Part shown: piece by piece, positions 34,472-47,067 of the stretch | Layout: each line of letters begins with the position of its first letter | How positions within the stretch are numbered: position 1 is the first letter of the stretch | Assembly (NCBI RefSeq): GCF_029873635.1 | Contig: NC_080420.1 | Span: forward strand, 32,417,032-32,481,031 | Length of the DNA: 64,000 nucleotides | Direction of reading: 5' to 3' | DNA from: Malania oleifera | Lineage: Eukaryota; Streptophyta; Magnoliopsida; Santalales; Ximeniaceae | Translations under genes and position numbers: made by a program | The notes under the pieces: generated by a model | The model's database searches: none | Told to the model about the DNA's origin: nothing | The model's input: the letters and a program-made list of their open reading frames with translations, nothing else

Positions 34472-35470
34472 CCTAATTTGTTGGAAAGAATTAAAGCTGC
34501 TCAGAGGGAAAATCCAGAATTAGCAGAGGTGATAGATAGAGTGCAGACTGGTTAGGGAGAGGAATTCTGCATTTCAGATGATGGAGCCTTACGGTTCCAT
34601 TCCAGATTGTGTGTTCCTGTTGATGCTGACATTAGGAAGACTATTTTAGAGGAGGCTCATAGATCACTGTATACAATTCATCCTGGAAGTACGAAAATGT
34701 ATAGGGATCTGCGAGAGTTTTATTGGTGGAGTGGTATGAAGAGAGAGATTGTCGAGTATGTAGCCTAATGCTTGACGTGCCAGCAGGTAAAAGCTGAGCA
34801 CCAGAGGCCAGCAGGTCAGTTGCAGCTGTTATTTATCCTAGAGTGGAAGTGGGATCATATATCCATGGACTTCATGTCAGGGCTGCTGTCGATATCGCAT
34901 GGCCACAATGTGATTTGGGTGATAGTGGACCGGTTGACTAAGACCGCCCATTTTATCCCTGTCAAGATTAGATATTCCCTCAACCATTTAGCAGAGATTT
35001 ATGTTTAGGAGATAGTTCATTCTCATGGAGTGCCCGTGTCTATTATGTCAGATCGAGATCCGCGTTTTATGTCACAGTTCTGGAGAAGCTTGCAGGAAGC
35101 TCTATGGTCTCAGGTATCATTTAGCATGACATTCCATCCTTAGTCAGACGGGCAAACTGAGAGGATGATACAAATACTAGAAGATATGCTCCGAGCATGT
35201 GTATTAGATTTTGGGGGTAGTTGGACTCAGTTCATGCCACTAGTGGAATTCGCGTATAATAATAGTTTTCAAGCCAGGATTGGTATGGCACCATTTGAGG
35301 CACTGTATGGTAGGAGATGCCGATCTCCTTTGTATTGGGACAAGATGGGTGAGCGACGAGCTGTGGGTCCAGAGCTGGTACAGTAGACGTATAATAAAGT
35401 TCGGCTTATCAAGGATAGAATCAGTGCAGCTTAGAGCCGACAGAAGATTTATGCCGACCATCGCCGCAGG
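34472..35470 (+). pseudogene. E7 integrase core, broken
   Basis: The zinc region (HRSLYTIHPG...CLTCQQ), core [12 protein letters not shown] (first Asp), WVIVDRLTKTAHFIPVK, SIMSDRDPRFMSQFW (second Asp) and TERMIQILEDMLRACVLDFG (Glu) are all visible, so the D,D,E triad is kept. TAG stops at 35006, 35141, 35386 and 35432, and a TAA near 34767, break it; relatives have Gln at most of these sites. Confidence 0.88.
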
Positions 35471-35473
35471 AAT

Positions 35474-35881
35474 TTGGAGTTCGATGTGAGTAATCATGTA
35501 TTTTTGAAGATAGTTCCGTTAAAAGGGGTTATGAGGTTTGGTAGGAAGGGTAAACTTAGACCTAAGTTTATCACTCCATTTGAGATTTTAGAGAAAGTAG
35601 GGCCGGTGGCCTATAGGCTAGCTTTACCACCTACACTATCTAGGATGCATGACGTATTCCACGTATCTATGTTGAGGAAATACGTCCAAGATCCTTCTCA
35701 TATTATCAACTATGGTGAGTTAGAACTTAGTAGTTCGCTAGTCTATAAGGAGTTACTAGTGCATATTCTGGACAAAAAGGAACAAGAATTACGTAATAAG
35801 AAGATTCCTCTAGTAAAGGTTTTATGGAGGAATCATGTCGTAGAAGAGGCTTCTTGGGAGCTCGAGGAACAAATAAGATAG
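35474..35881 (+). pseudogene. E7 integrase C-terminus with chromodomain
   Basis: Open for 135 codons. GRKGKLRPKFITPFEILEKV is the conserved GPF/Y-like region and HDVFHVSMLRKYVQDPSHII follows. The end IPLVKVLWRNHVVEEASWEL is a chromodomain-type module, which in this clade guides integration to certain chromatin. The reading frame starts after a stop, so this piece cannot be made alone as part of pol. Confidence 0.85.
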
Positions 35882-36157
35882 AAATACCAGCAATTATTCC
35901 AAGTAGTCCATATGTGATTAAGAAATGTAAGTAAATATGTAATGTTTCTTTTGCAGGTACCCGTAATGCTTTAGTTAGTAAGTGGTATTTTAGTTTTGGG
36001 GAAAATTTTCTTTTGGTATATGTAATCTCCCAGGACTTGAAATGTAACCACGGTATTCCTCCGCCATAAGTGAGAGTAAGTAATAAAATAAATAGATTAT
36101 TTTGCCTTAAGGGATGATGAATTATATGAATAGTAAATTTCGAGGATGAAATTTTAT
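35882..36157 (+). other. E7 3' untranslated interior
   Basis: AT-rich stretch between pol and the polypurine tract. A 181-codon minus-strand ORF over it (35727-36272) runs antisense to pol and LTR and looks like a shadow. Confidence 0.6.
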
Positions 36158-36170
36158 AAGGAGGGGAGAA
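36158..36170 (+). other. E7 polypurine tract
   Basis: AAGGAGGGGAGAA directly before the 3' LTR; E8 has the same tract on the minus strand. Confidence 0.85.
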
Positions 36171-38281
36171 TGTAATGACTTGAAGAATAATGATATTTAA
36201 ATAATAAAGAGGGAGGAAAATGGAAATAGAAACAGAAGGAGGCAGCAGAAGAGTTCGTCGACGACATTGCACTTTGGGAGTAATAACTGAGGAAATTTAT
36301 TAGGTCCTCGTCGACGAACACAGGGGATTCGTCGACGAGGGTACAAGAAGACCTCGTCGACGAAGACAAGTTTCGTCGATGAGAAGATACCGAGAGAGGA
36401 TTTTGGGGAAATCTAAAATTCGTCAACGAAGGTGTAAGTCCGTCAACGAACTTTTTACAGGACTCATCGACGAGGTGACGTGTCTCATCGACGAATCCAG
36501 CCCTATAAATAACCCAAAACCTGGATTTAAATGCAAAAAATTAAGAAAAATCACACACACTCTCTCTCTCCCTTCAGTTTCTCTCTCGTCTCTCTTCGAT
36601 TTTGGTTTCGTCGTTCATCGGATCGACGATCTGAGGCCACCACGACGCTCCTGGGGAAGTTCTCCGCAAATCTCTCGAAGCGGATCATTGGGGAAAACGA
36701 GTTGAAATTCATCCTTGGGTTGCGGTAAGACTTTTTATGCCAAATTTGATCTTTCCGTAGTTATAGGAAATGATACTTACATGAAAATATTGAAGTTTAG
36801 TTCTGTGAGTTGTTGGTTTCAGGGTGTTACTCGGGGAACCCTGTGGGTGCAGAACGAGTAGGTTTTTAGGGGGGGTTTTCTTTTCAGTATCAGGTAAGAG
36901 AATAAACTAAAGCAATTATTTTCCATGCAAATTATTATTATTTATCAATAAATTAATTTTCAAGAAAACATGTATTATATCTATATATTACAAAGGAAAT
37001 GCACATTTGGGAAAATACTGCTATTATGTTGAAATGTATATATATGTACGAGATGCCAGAAATTATGATTTTAGAATATAATATATGGTTTTATACAGAA
37101 AATGTGTGGCATGAATATTACTTTATGTGAGAAGTATTATGATATGGCAATGTTATGAATGAAGCATGTTTTCAGGAATTTGAAATAATACAGTACAAAA
37201 TGATGTTGAAAATACATGATAATTGATTTATTATTTAGAATGATATGTATGAGATATTCGACGCAAGGCCGTGATTGATAGCCGACATGAGACCGTGTTT
37301 TACGTATGATTTCGGTGCGAGACCATATTTATGAAATGTTCGGCACTAGGCCGTATTTATGAAATTATAGAAAATGCTATCAATCCATTTATGTTAAACG
37401 CTATATTATCATGTATTATATGTTATCAGAACCCGGATGTTAGTATAGTTCAGTTCAGGAGCACGGTACCATAGCTTATAGATCAGATATCTATGTTTAG
37501 ATTGATGCTAACCACCTCATGAGGGGGTGGGAGATGGATAGTCGATGTGGCTTTTAGTGTAGAGTTGTATACGTCCACCTGGCAATCTGGACCAGGGTGT
37601 GGCAGGTTCATCGTACTCACAGACATTTTTGACTCGACAGTAGTTGGCTAGCCATTGTCGGGTTCCGCCTTCGTGCTGCATAACCCGTCATGGGGGGTAA
37701 TACATGATACCAGCTAGTTATTCATCCTGGGTATGTTTTCAATATTATTAGCTATACCACAGTTATGATTAGTATGATTTTTTGAAATATGAAAGTATAC
37801 GTTTTTTCAGTTATTAAATGATGAATGTTTTCTGGTACAAAGATTGTACTGTATATCTATATTATCATTAGGTATTCATATTGTCACACAGTTATATTTA
37901 GTTTATTTTCCCTTACTAAGAAGTGTCTCACCCCCAAACATTAAATGATTTTCAGGAAACCCAGAGAGACCGATGGGTCAGGGCCGCCACTGAGTGAGTT
38001 GAGCTTCCCTGCTAAAAAGGTAAGTTTTGATCTAGGATTAGGAGATTTTTGTTATAAGATCCTAGGTTTATTTTGATGTTTTGGAGATTGTATATAAACA
38101 CAGTATCTTTGGGAATATAGTAGACTTTGGTATTATGTAATTTATGGTTGAGGAATATGATTTACATTTACTTCTGCTTAGGTTCCGCTGTGTATGACAA
38201 GGGTCCCCGCTACCCATGGGTTCGGGTTAACTATTTTAATTATTATGTTTTATTATATATTAAGATAAGCAGGTCGTTACA
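36171..38281 (+). repeat. E7 3' LTR
   Basis: 2111 bp, TGTAATGACTTGAAG to AGGTCGTTACA. It carries nine palindromic units (36254-36498), TATA box CTATAAAT at 36503, and a minisatellite at 37255-37365. E6 sequence resumes right after it. Confidence 0.93.
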
Positions 38282-39026
38282 TATTCTCTTTACTCCACTT
38301 CCTTATCCTCAAGGTTTTCAAAAATAAAAATTAGATAAGCAATTTTCTAAGTTTTTGGATATTTTTAAGAAAATTCACATAAACACTCCTTTTGCAGATG
38401 TCTTGGAAAAAATGCCAAATTATGTCAAATTCCTAAAGGACATCATTTATAGGAAAAGAAGGTTGGAGGAGTTCAAAACAGTGAAACTTGCTGAAGAGTG
38501 CGGTTCTATTCTTCAAAAGAAATTGCCTCAAAAATTAAAAGATCTAGGGAGTTTCACTTTGCCTTGCACTATTGGAAATTCATTTTTTGATAAAGTTTTA
38601 TGTGATCTTGGTACTAGCATTAATCTTATGCCACTTTCTGTTTGTAGTAAATTGGGACTTGGAGATTTGAAATAAACAACCATTTCTTTGCAACTAGTGG
38701 ACCAATCCATCAAATATCCATGTGGAATCATAGAAGAGGTATTGGAAAAGGTGAATAAATTTATTTTTCCTGCTGATTTTGTGGTATTAGATATGGAGGA
38801 GGACCAAGAAGTTCCACTTATTCTTGGCCGACCATTCTTGGCCACTGGAATGGCTTTAATTGATGTTCAAAAGGGTGAGTTAACATTGAGAGTGGACAAG
38901 GAAGAAGTTATGTTCAACATCTACCAAGACATGAGATTCTTGAAAGATCGAAGCACTTGCTTTTGGGTAGATGTCATTCAGCAAGGTATAGAAAAAGCCT
39001 TTCAAAAAGATGTACCGGATGATTAA
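38282..39026 (+). pseudogene. E6 Athila protease region
   Basis: After E7, E6 resumes with LPYPQGFQK and LDIFKKIHINTPFADVLEKM, the gag-protease linker of Athila. The protease follows: VLCDLGTSINLMPLSV, a D-L-G active site as in this clade, then PADFVVLDMEEDQEVPLILG with the second conserved block. A TAA at about 38673 interrupts it. Protease would process gag-pol. Confidence 0.88.
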
Positions 39027-39500
39027 CTAGAACAATCCTTGTGGCAGATTACAACACAACAGTGTGTAGGGAGGCTAGAACCTATGGTAGTAAAAACGGA
39101 TTTTGCAATCTCTAAAGAAAAGATGCAGCAACCTATATCTCCAGAGTTGAAGCAATTCCCCAAGCATCTTCACTATGCATTCTCAGGTGATGCGTATGAA
39201 AATAAAAAAATCTACAAAGAGCAGATGAAGAAGTGGCATGACAAACAAATTCTTAGGTGTGAGTTTGCTCCAGGATAACAGGTTCTACTCTTCAACTTAA
39301 GATTAAAACTCTTCCCGGGTAAGTTGAGGTCAAGATGGACAGGTCCTTATACAATTGACAAAGTTTCCCTTTTGGAGCAATAAACTTGAAGGACAAGACA
39401 GGGAATATATTCAGAGTTAATGGTCAGAGATTGAAGCACTACTATGGAGAACAAATGGAGAGGAACTATGCATTTATTCCTCTTGGAGATCCTGGTTAAT
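39027..39500 (+). pseudogene. E6 pol remnant: protease tail joined to integrase C-terminus
   Basis: ISPELKQFPKHLHYAFSGD is the region just before RT in Athila pol. It runs directly into AYENKKIYKEQMKKWHDKQI, which belongs after the integrase core, and then [11 protein letters not shown] and TGNIFRVNGQRLKHYYG, the integrase C-terminus. So RT, RNase H and the integrase core have been deleted at about 39193. The GATGC at the joint could be the point of recombination. Stops follow. Confidence 0.85.
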
Positions 39501-41129
39501 GAAGATTGAAAAGTCTGGCTGGAGACGTTAAAACAAGTGCTTATGGGAGGCAACCCAAAGAGTTTTTCTTTCATTTATTTCATTTATATTTATTACTTTA
39601 TTTATTTATCTATTCACTTTTGAATAATTTAGATTTTTGATGTAGGTTTATTTGGCACGAGTGCAGAGCTGAAAATTTAATTCCTCGACGGATTCACCAA
39701 GAAGCCAGGGAAGTTTCTTTCTTTTCTTCAATCTTTCTTATCTTTGAATGACATTGAAAAAATAAAAAAAAGAAAAAAATGTGAATATGGATGATTAGGC
39801 CATGAGTGACACTAATTATGCATTTATGTGTAGTTTCTCTTTATATGGCTAAACTAGGAATTGTTACTCATTGAAGGTTGATTGGTAGTTCAATTGTGTT
39901 AATTTGGCTATATAAACTCTTGTATCTATATGGTATCTCTTAAGGCTAAAAAAATACACGTTCATGTGACTTGTAGCACTTAGGTTTCCTTGTGAACACT
40001 AAGAGAGCGCCCGTGGCGACTTTGACACCTTGTGAGGTATTGTTGAGTCATTTATCGTTCTTTTGAGTTTTTGACGTCAACTCAGAGTTCATGAAACTCA
40101 ACTTTCCTTATTTTTTTTGGATATTCTTTGTACACTAGTCTTGGTTTTTTACTTGCTAGCCTAGGGGTGACATCTAGTGGGGAGATAGAAACCTAGGTCT
40201 TGTAGCCTACTCAAGATGTGAAGACTGAGCCACCCCAAGAAATAGACTTATTTCATGGACTCTTGTCAAGCTTAATGCACATGAGTGGTATGAAAACAAT
40301 AAAAGAAGTGTTATGATTGTACTAAATGACCATGAAAAGAAAGAAATTGAAAAATGAGCAAAAGAAAGAAAAAGAGAAATAGAAATACCCCAGAAGAGGT
40401 GAAAGATTAATACCTACTCCACACAAATACAACAAAAGTCATGGACACGACACATGTTCTCCACATATGAAGACACTTCACCCGCCTAATGCCTCGGAAG
40501 TATTCATGCTTGGTTTGTGAATAAGTTGATATAGGGTGGTCTTGACTGGATATGACGAGTAGGTGAGAAGATGTTAGGATGAAGGACCCAACCCCTCGTA
40601 AATAGGTTGGATCCTTTTCAGACTAGTCCCCTCCATACATTTAACATTTGTTCCTTACAATATATGGGATGTTTGATAATGACACTCCTCCTCACATATG
40701 ACAAGTGAACCCATCCTTTTTTAGTGTTTTTTAGGGGATACCAGTTAGGCCGAGTCAAAGCAACAGTTCTGTAGGTGTCCATGGATATCCTGGGTGTAAC
40801 GAGTCATCCACATTACACATGCCTCGAGATTTCGCCTATTTATACTCGAATTTATATGACCACATTAACTCTGAATTGTGATTGCTGGTTAATTTTATGT
40901 GAGTATACTTTTCTTAATGGCTATACAATGATGAAACTTGTATGAGTGACTTGTTTCAAAATTGCGTGAATTGTGTATGAATGAGCTTGTGTGTAAATTG
41001 ATGATATTCCTATATGTGAAACGGTATGGTTGTGTTGCACGTGTGTTCATTCACTAAAATTGATATGGTACCATCCTGGATTGCATTCACATTATTTTCT
41101 AGAGACTAGCAAAACGCTAGTTGGGGGTG
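39501..41129 (+). other. E6 3' non-coding interior
   Basis: About 1.6 kb between pol and 3' LTR with no open frame that I recognise. Athila elements often carry a long 3' region, sometimes with an env-like frame; none is seen here. It ends in TTGGGGGTG, a likely polypurine tract at 41121-41129. Confidence 0.6.
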
Positions 41130-42796
41130 TGATTATGCATCAAAATTGTGTAATTAGGCATTTAAAATTCACGCATTAAAGATCATAATTTTGATTAAAT
41201 GTCCAATTACGTATAATATTTTGAACATGGAGTTCATTTGATAATTTAAAGATAATTAGCCTAATTTTGTTGAAAATCTACAGACACTCATATTTTATTA
41301 TTGCACGATAATTTTTGGAAGCCGAGCCATGCACACAAAGAGATGACGTTTTCGATACTATTTCGTAATCTATACGTAACTCTCTCATCTGAACTCCGAT
41401 CGAGATAATTCAAAATGATGTGGAAAGCTGAGGAATTTCTCTGCAATTTATGTGTTTTGAGGTTTGAGAGTTACATATTGTAGGAAGGTCAAAATTGGAC
41501 TTGTGCGTTGAAAAAAGAGAGGAAGAAATAAGAAAATAAAATAAAATAAAAAAATAAAAAATAAAGTATGATGTGACCCGACCATGCAACCAGGTCCTCT
41601 TAGTGGGCGTTGGGTGATGCGCTAGAAGAAACACAAATAAAAAGAAAGAAAAGAGAAAAGAAAGGAAAGAAAGGATAGTTTTTGAAAAGTCAAATAAAGG
41701 AGGCCGCTTAGGGTTTCTTGGGGGGAGGCTGTGTGTAATGTAGAAAGGAGGGGGGAGGCCACACTACACATGGGAATGTTTGAATAATTTCTTTCTAGGA
41801 GACAAAGGGAGGCCCAATGGAGGAATTTTTTCTGGGAGTTTGAGGACTATTTTTGGGGAGCTATTCTTTTGGAAAGGGGGGCGCATGGACAGGAGGCCGG
41901 GAGGTAGAGCTATAGTAGGTTTATTTCGGCTTTGAGGTAGGCTACGCGGACTCAACACACGAACAACAAGGGTGGTTGGCGGTATGCTAAAAAAATTAAA
42001 ATCTTTTCGAGAAACAGAAAGTGGCGCGTGACGGCGGTGCTGTGGGTGTTGTTTTTTCTTTTACTCTCCAAATAAAAGAAAGCATGGTGAAATCATATAA
42101 GTTTGATTTAATTTTCAACATTAACTAATTTTTGTATTTTAGGAAAACGATGTAGCCCAGTTTTAAACTATGCTTTCTCTTTGATGCTAATCTGAAGTAG
42201 TTTTCTTAATTGTTTGTCTGAGTTATTCTACCCTTAATGCTTTTAATTAACTGGCCATTAATTAGATGATGTTGGTTTTTTGATTTTCTACCGAAAGGGA
42301 GAATTATAGGATAGATCTTGGATAATTCAGCGTAGGTTAATATAGAGATCGAAAGACTTGTATGAACTTACGTAGTATTAAAAAATCGAGGGTCTTATTG
42401 CGTTATTAATTTGCATAGTCTTATGTTAAATAATAAAAAAGAATAGGTTCTGATTGACTATCGAATGAGGATTTTGGAAAAATTGGAGATTTGCTAACAA
42501 ATAGAGAAAATAAAGTCGAATTAGCTAGATAAGTAAAGCATAGTGGGAAACTAGGTGAAATCGGTTTCCTAGAAGTTTTCACCCTTATTAATTTGATACA
42601 TGGCAACCAGCTTTATTTTCCCCTGAATAGTTTATTTAAAGTAGCCTTATTTCAATTTCACATTCTAAGATAAAATCAAGATCAGTACAATTTTGGTACT
42701 TGGTAAAATTAAGACATCAATCCCTGAGAAATATACTCTTCACATCACTATATTACAAAATTATGATATTGTGCACTTGCAGTTTTGCACCGATCA
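41130..42796 (+). repeat. E6 3' LTR
   Basis: 1667 bp, TGATTATGCATC to CGATCA, followed by target copy GTACA. Confidence 0.9.
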
Positions 42797-43134
42797 GTAC
42801 AACAGTATGCCGTGAGATTCATTGAGCTGTCCCATTTTGCCCCATATATGGTGCCAGACGAAGAAAAGAAGGCAAGGAAACTTGAGAGCGGCCTGAGGCA
42901 GGGTATATATGAGCATGTAGTGACTTTCCAAGTCCAGACCTTTTCAAAACTAGTAGATAAGGTTACAGTGATAGAGACCAGCTTGCAGAGAGGTGATGGG
43001 GCGCAAAATTAGAGGAAGAGGCCTACACCTCCTAGGTTCCATGCAAGCACATGTCAGAGTCAGTGGAGGAGGCAAAATGTGGGTCTACGGCAGGCGGCAG
43101 GAAACCTAGTCCCTTAGGATAATCCTGCACCCCA
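42797..43134 (+). pseudogene. E5 gag, second part
   Basis: Resumes gag after E6: RFIELSHFAPYMVPDEEKKA, LESGLRQGIYEHV and FSKLVDKVTVIE, colinear with E7 gag 31955-32150. After a TAG near 43012 a basic tail follows, and E8 begins at 43135 with CCCCA as target copy. Confidence 0.88.
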
Positions 43135-44881
43135 TGTAACGACCAGCTTATTAAACCATTTTTTTATTTCCCATATTAATAATATCCATATAATAGTCCT
43201 AGCATGTCATGATCCACCTGGACCCATGGTGCTAGTGGAACACCTGAAATACAATACGGAAGCCTATGCAGCAAGAAACATAAAATCATATACATACCAA
43301 ACTATCCATCAACGCAATACCAGAGTTTACTACAACTGTCATATAGTTATACACATCCCAAAATAACCCAAAAGAGTCCTAGGGACACCTTCCAAAATCC
43401 ATTTGATCCTAGCAAAAGACTTACCCTTTAGGTAAGGTAGGACTATCGAACTTTAGCGCTGCGAAGCTTTATCCTCTCTTCTATTTGGGGCTCTTGAAAT
43501 GTTCATATAATTTGGGATTAGACACCTCTCAGTAAGGGAAAATAAACTAATACCATTTTGTGACAACATGAGTACTTCCATGTTATACATATAATCGTAC
43601 GTAAACATACTTGGTACAATTATCTATGTAATATTTGGGAAAAACATGTATATAATCATATCATGGTGGAACATACTAAATTTGCACAAACATATTTCAT
43701 CTCATATAATAATAATAGAAAACATCTTGGAAGGTTAGTTGGCTGGTGTCATGTCTTACTACCACATGACTGGGTTGTGCGGCCCGAAGGCGGGATCCGA
43801 CAATGGCTGACTGACCACTGCCGAATCAAAAGCAAAATTCTGTAAGTACGATGGGTTTGCCTCTACTGGTCCGTACACTAGGGACACCAATACTACAATA
43901 AACCATATCGACTGCCATTCTCCCGCTGCCCTGTACAGCTAGCGGTAGCACTAACATGTTAGGATCGTGATCATATGGCTACAGTATCATGCTCGTGTAA
44001 GCTTAAACCAAGCCAACTAGGTTCTGATAACATATAACATATTTTCAAACTATGATACATGGATATTTCATAATAATAATTGTCAAGTCAATATCATCAT
44101 ATCATTAAAAATCTTCGGCCCGTACACCAACATTTCGTATTTATCATTCACGGTCAGTATGTCGTATTACATATCAGATAAAATTCTTAGCTCGTACGCT
44201 GATATATCATATACAAGGCCGGCCTGTATGCCGACATATCATAGAAAAGGCTCAGCCCGTACGCCGACATATCATATAAAAAAACCCTCGGCCTGTACGT
44301 CGGTATATCATAATAAAAACTTTGTATCATTTAAACATTTCCCAGAAACTGTAAACCATAATAAATTTTACTCATGCCACACAAAAATGGGTATTACCCA
44401 TATTTAAATTATATCGTTATTTACAACAATATTTTCCCAGAAACTGTAAACCATAATAAATTTTACTCATGCCACACAAAATATATATTTATTTTCCTGA
44501 AATTAAAATGCTGTAAGATTATACATATATTTTCATGAAAATAACTAGCTTAGTTTATTCCCTTACTTGATTCTTGAAGAACCCCTAAAATATACCTGTC
44601 CTGCACCCGCAGGGTTCCCCATTCAACACCCTGAAATCAACATCTCCCAGAACAAAATTTCAGTATTTTCTTGACTACTACAATTTCTACAACTATAGGA
44701 AAATCAAATACTGAATAAAAAGTCTTACCCTAAACTTGGGATGAAGTCCAAGCTAGCCCCACTGACGATCCACTCCAGCAGACTTAAATAGAACTTCCCC
44801 AGGAGTGTCGTGATGACCTCGAATCATTGAACTGGCGATAATCCGGCCTGAAAACTTAGAGAGAAGGGGAATGGGTTGAAC

Positions 44882-44962
<81 letters not shown>

Positions 44963-45270
44963 GAATTTGCGGGTGAATTTCAGCCAAAAATAAAGTTTAG
45001 GCTTATTTATACACTGGCCTTCGTCGACGAGGTTAAGAAGGAAATTCGTCGACGAATGCTTACTCCTCGTCAACGAAATTCATAACTACAATATATCCTC
45101 TCGGTATCTTCTCGTCGATGAGACACGTCCTCGTCAACGATCCCCTCATGTGTGCTTGTCGACGAATCCCCTGTGTTCATTGATGATACCCTGTTTAAAT
45201 ATTAAAATACAATTTCCTTTTTCCCCCTTCTTTCATTATTTAAATACCATAATTTCTCCGGGTCACTACA
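43135..45270 (-). repeat. E8 3' LTR
   Basis: 2136 bp; on minus TGTAGTGACCCGGAG to GGTCGTTACA. It has a palindrome array (45020-45190), TATA box GTATAAATAA (45003-45012), a CT microsatellite of about 80 bases (44884-44963) and a minisatellite of TCGGCGTACGGGCC units (44107-44310). Confidence 0.92.
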
Positions 45271-45283
45271 TTCTCCCCTCCTT
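45271..45283 (-). other. E8 polypurine tract
   Basis: Minus strand AAGGAGGGGAGAA, identical to that of E7. Confidence 0.85.
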
Positions 45284-45561
45284 ATAAAATTTTGTCCTCG
45301 AAATTTACTATCCATATGATTCATCATCCCTTAAAGGTAAACTGATCTACTTATTTTATTACTTACCCTCACTTATGGCGGAGGAATATCGTGGTTACAA
45401 TCAGAATTTTGGGAGATCACATATACAAAATAAAAATCCTCCCAAAACCAAAAGACTGCTTACTAACTAAACTATTACATGTACCTCCAAAAGAAACATT
45501 ATGCAACTGCTTACATTTCACCCGGTTATAACTAAACCTCTTGGAACAACTACAAGTATTT

Positions 45562-47067
45562 CTACCTTATCTGTTCTTCGAGTTCCCAAGAAGCCTCTTC
45601 TATCGCGTAATTTCTCCATAGAACCTTTACTAGAGGAATCTTCTTATTATGTAATTCCTGCTCCATTCTGTCCAGAATTTGTACTGGTACCTCCTCATAA
45701 ACTAGTGAATCACTGAGCTCTAATTCACCATAACTAACTATATGAGAAGGATCTAGGACGTATTTCCTAAATATGGAAACGTGGAATACGTCGTGTATCC
45801 TGGACAATACAGGTGGTAAAGCTAACCTGTCGACAACCAACCCCACTTTCTCTAGAATCTCAAACGGGCCAATAAACCTAGGGTTAAGTTTACCTTTCCT
45901 TCCAAATCTCATAACCCCTTTTAACAAAGCTATCTTAAAAAACACATGGTCATCAATATCAAACTCCAACTTCCTGCGGCGATTATCAGCATAACTCTTT
46001 TTGTCGGCTTTGGGTTGCAATGATTCTATCCCTAATGAGCCGAACCTTATCTTACGCTTGCTGTACTAACTCTAGTCTTACAACTCGCCGCTTACCCATC
46101 TCATCCCAATATAAAGGAGAACAATATCTCCTACCATAGAGCGCCTCAAATGGTGTCATGCCAATGCTAGCCTGATAACTGTTATTGTACGCAAACTCCA
46201 CCAGCGGCATAAATTGGGTCCAACTACTCCCAAAATCTAGCATGCATGCTCGAGGCATATCTTCTATTATCTGAATCGTCCTCTCAGTATGCCCGTCTAA
46301 CTGAGGATCGAATGTCGTACTAAATGATAATTGGGATCCTAGAGCCTCCTGCAAGCTCCTTCAAAAACGCAATGTGAAACGCGAGTCCCGATCTGATACT
46401 ATAGACACAGGCACACCGTGAGAACGGACTATCTCCTGAATATAAATCTCTGCTAGTCTGTTAAGAGAGTAGCTGATCTTGATGGGAAGGAAATGAGCGG
46501 TCTTCGTCAAACAATCTACTATCACCCAAATTGCATTCTGGTCATGCAATGCTGACGGCAGCCCTGAAACAAAATCCATAGATATGTGATCCCATTTCCA
46601 CTTTGGGATAAAAAGTGGCTACAACTAGCCCGCCGGCCTTTGATGCTCAGCTTTTACCTGTTGGCATGTCAAACACTATGCTACATACCCGACATTCTCT
46701 TTCTTTATACCACTCCACCAATAAGACTCTCGTAGATCCCTATACATTTTCGTGCTGCCGGGATGTACTGTGTATAAAGATCTGTGAGCCTTTTATAAGA
46801 TGGTCTTCCTGATATAAGTATCAGCCGGAACACATAATTTAGAACGGAACTGCAAAGTCCTGTCATCTGTGATACTAAACTCCTCTCCCTAACCACTCTA
46901 TACTCTGACCATTACCTCTGCTAATTTTGGATCCTTTTTCTGAGTAGCTTTAATCATTTCTTGTAGAGTAGGCTGCACCACTAAACTAGCAATACATACC
47001 TGAGGACCATCGTCAATCAACTCTATGCCGAGTCTCTCCAGATCCATCATGATCATATACTGAATCT
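45562..47067 (-). pseudogene. E8 integrase and chromodomain, broken
   Basis: Zinc region (AHRSLYTVHPG, CLTCQQ), [40 protein letters not shown], then 46052-46354 with TERTIQIIEDMPRACMLDFG, so the three catalytic acids are kept. The open tail 45562-46020 ends in IPLVKVLWRNYAIEEASWEL, the chromodomain-like module. Several stops and a frameshift are present. Gln at [18 protein letters not shown] and IIATQSRQ are the codons that are TAG in E7. Confidence 0.88.

Larger units (their letters stand above)
29173..38281 (+). mobile_element. E7: Tekay-like chromovirus inside E6
   Basis: A 5' LTR lacking its first 150 or so bases (29173-31125), primer-binding site, gag, protease, RT, RNase H, integrase with chromodomain-like tail, polypurine tract and a full 3' LTR (36171-38281), all on plus. 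The C-terminal IPLVKVLWRNH...EEASWELEEQIR is the chromodomain signature of this group. No target duplication can be seen because the left end is truncated. It is the most complete pol in the window, but has more than ten stops. Confidence 0.9.
26022..42796 (+). mobile_element. E6: Athila-like Ty3/gypsy element inside E5 gag
   Basis: LTRs start TGATTACGCATC or TGATTATGCATC and end CGATCA. The flanking 5-mers are ATACA (26017-26021) and GTACA (42797-42801), and E5 gag continues in frame across the site. The primer-binding site is of the tRNA-Asp type, typical of Athila; gag and protease also match that clade. E7 lies inside its gag-protease region. RT, RNase H and the integrase core are missing, so it was non-autonomous or became so by deletion. 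Confidence 0.88.

Noticed and set aside
35727-36272. 181-codon minus-strand ORF
   Set aside because: Antisense to the E7 chromodomain region and LTR; no recognisable domain, and the plus-strand homology explains the sequence.
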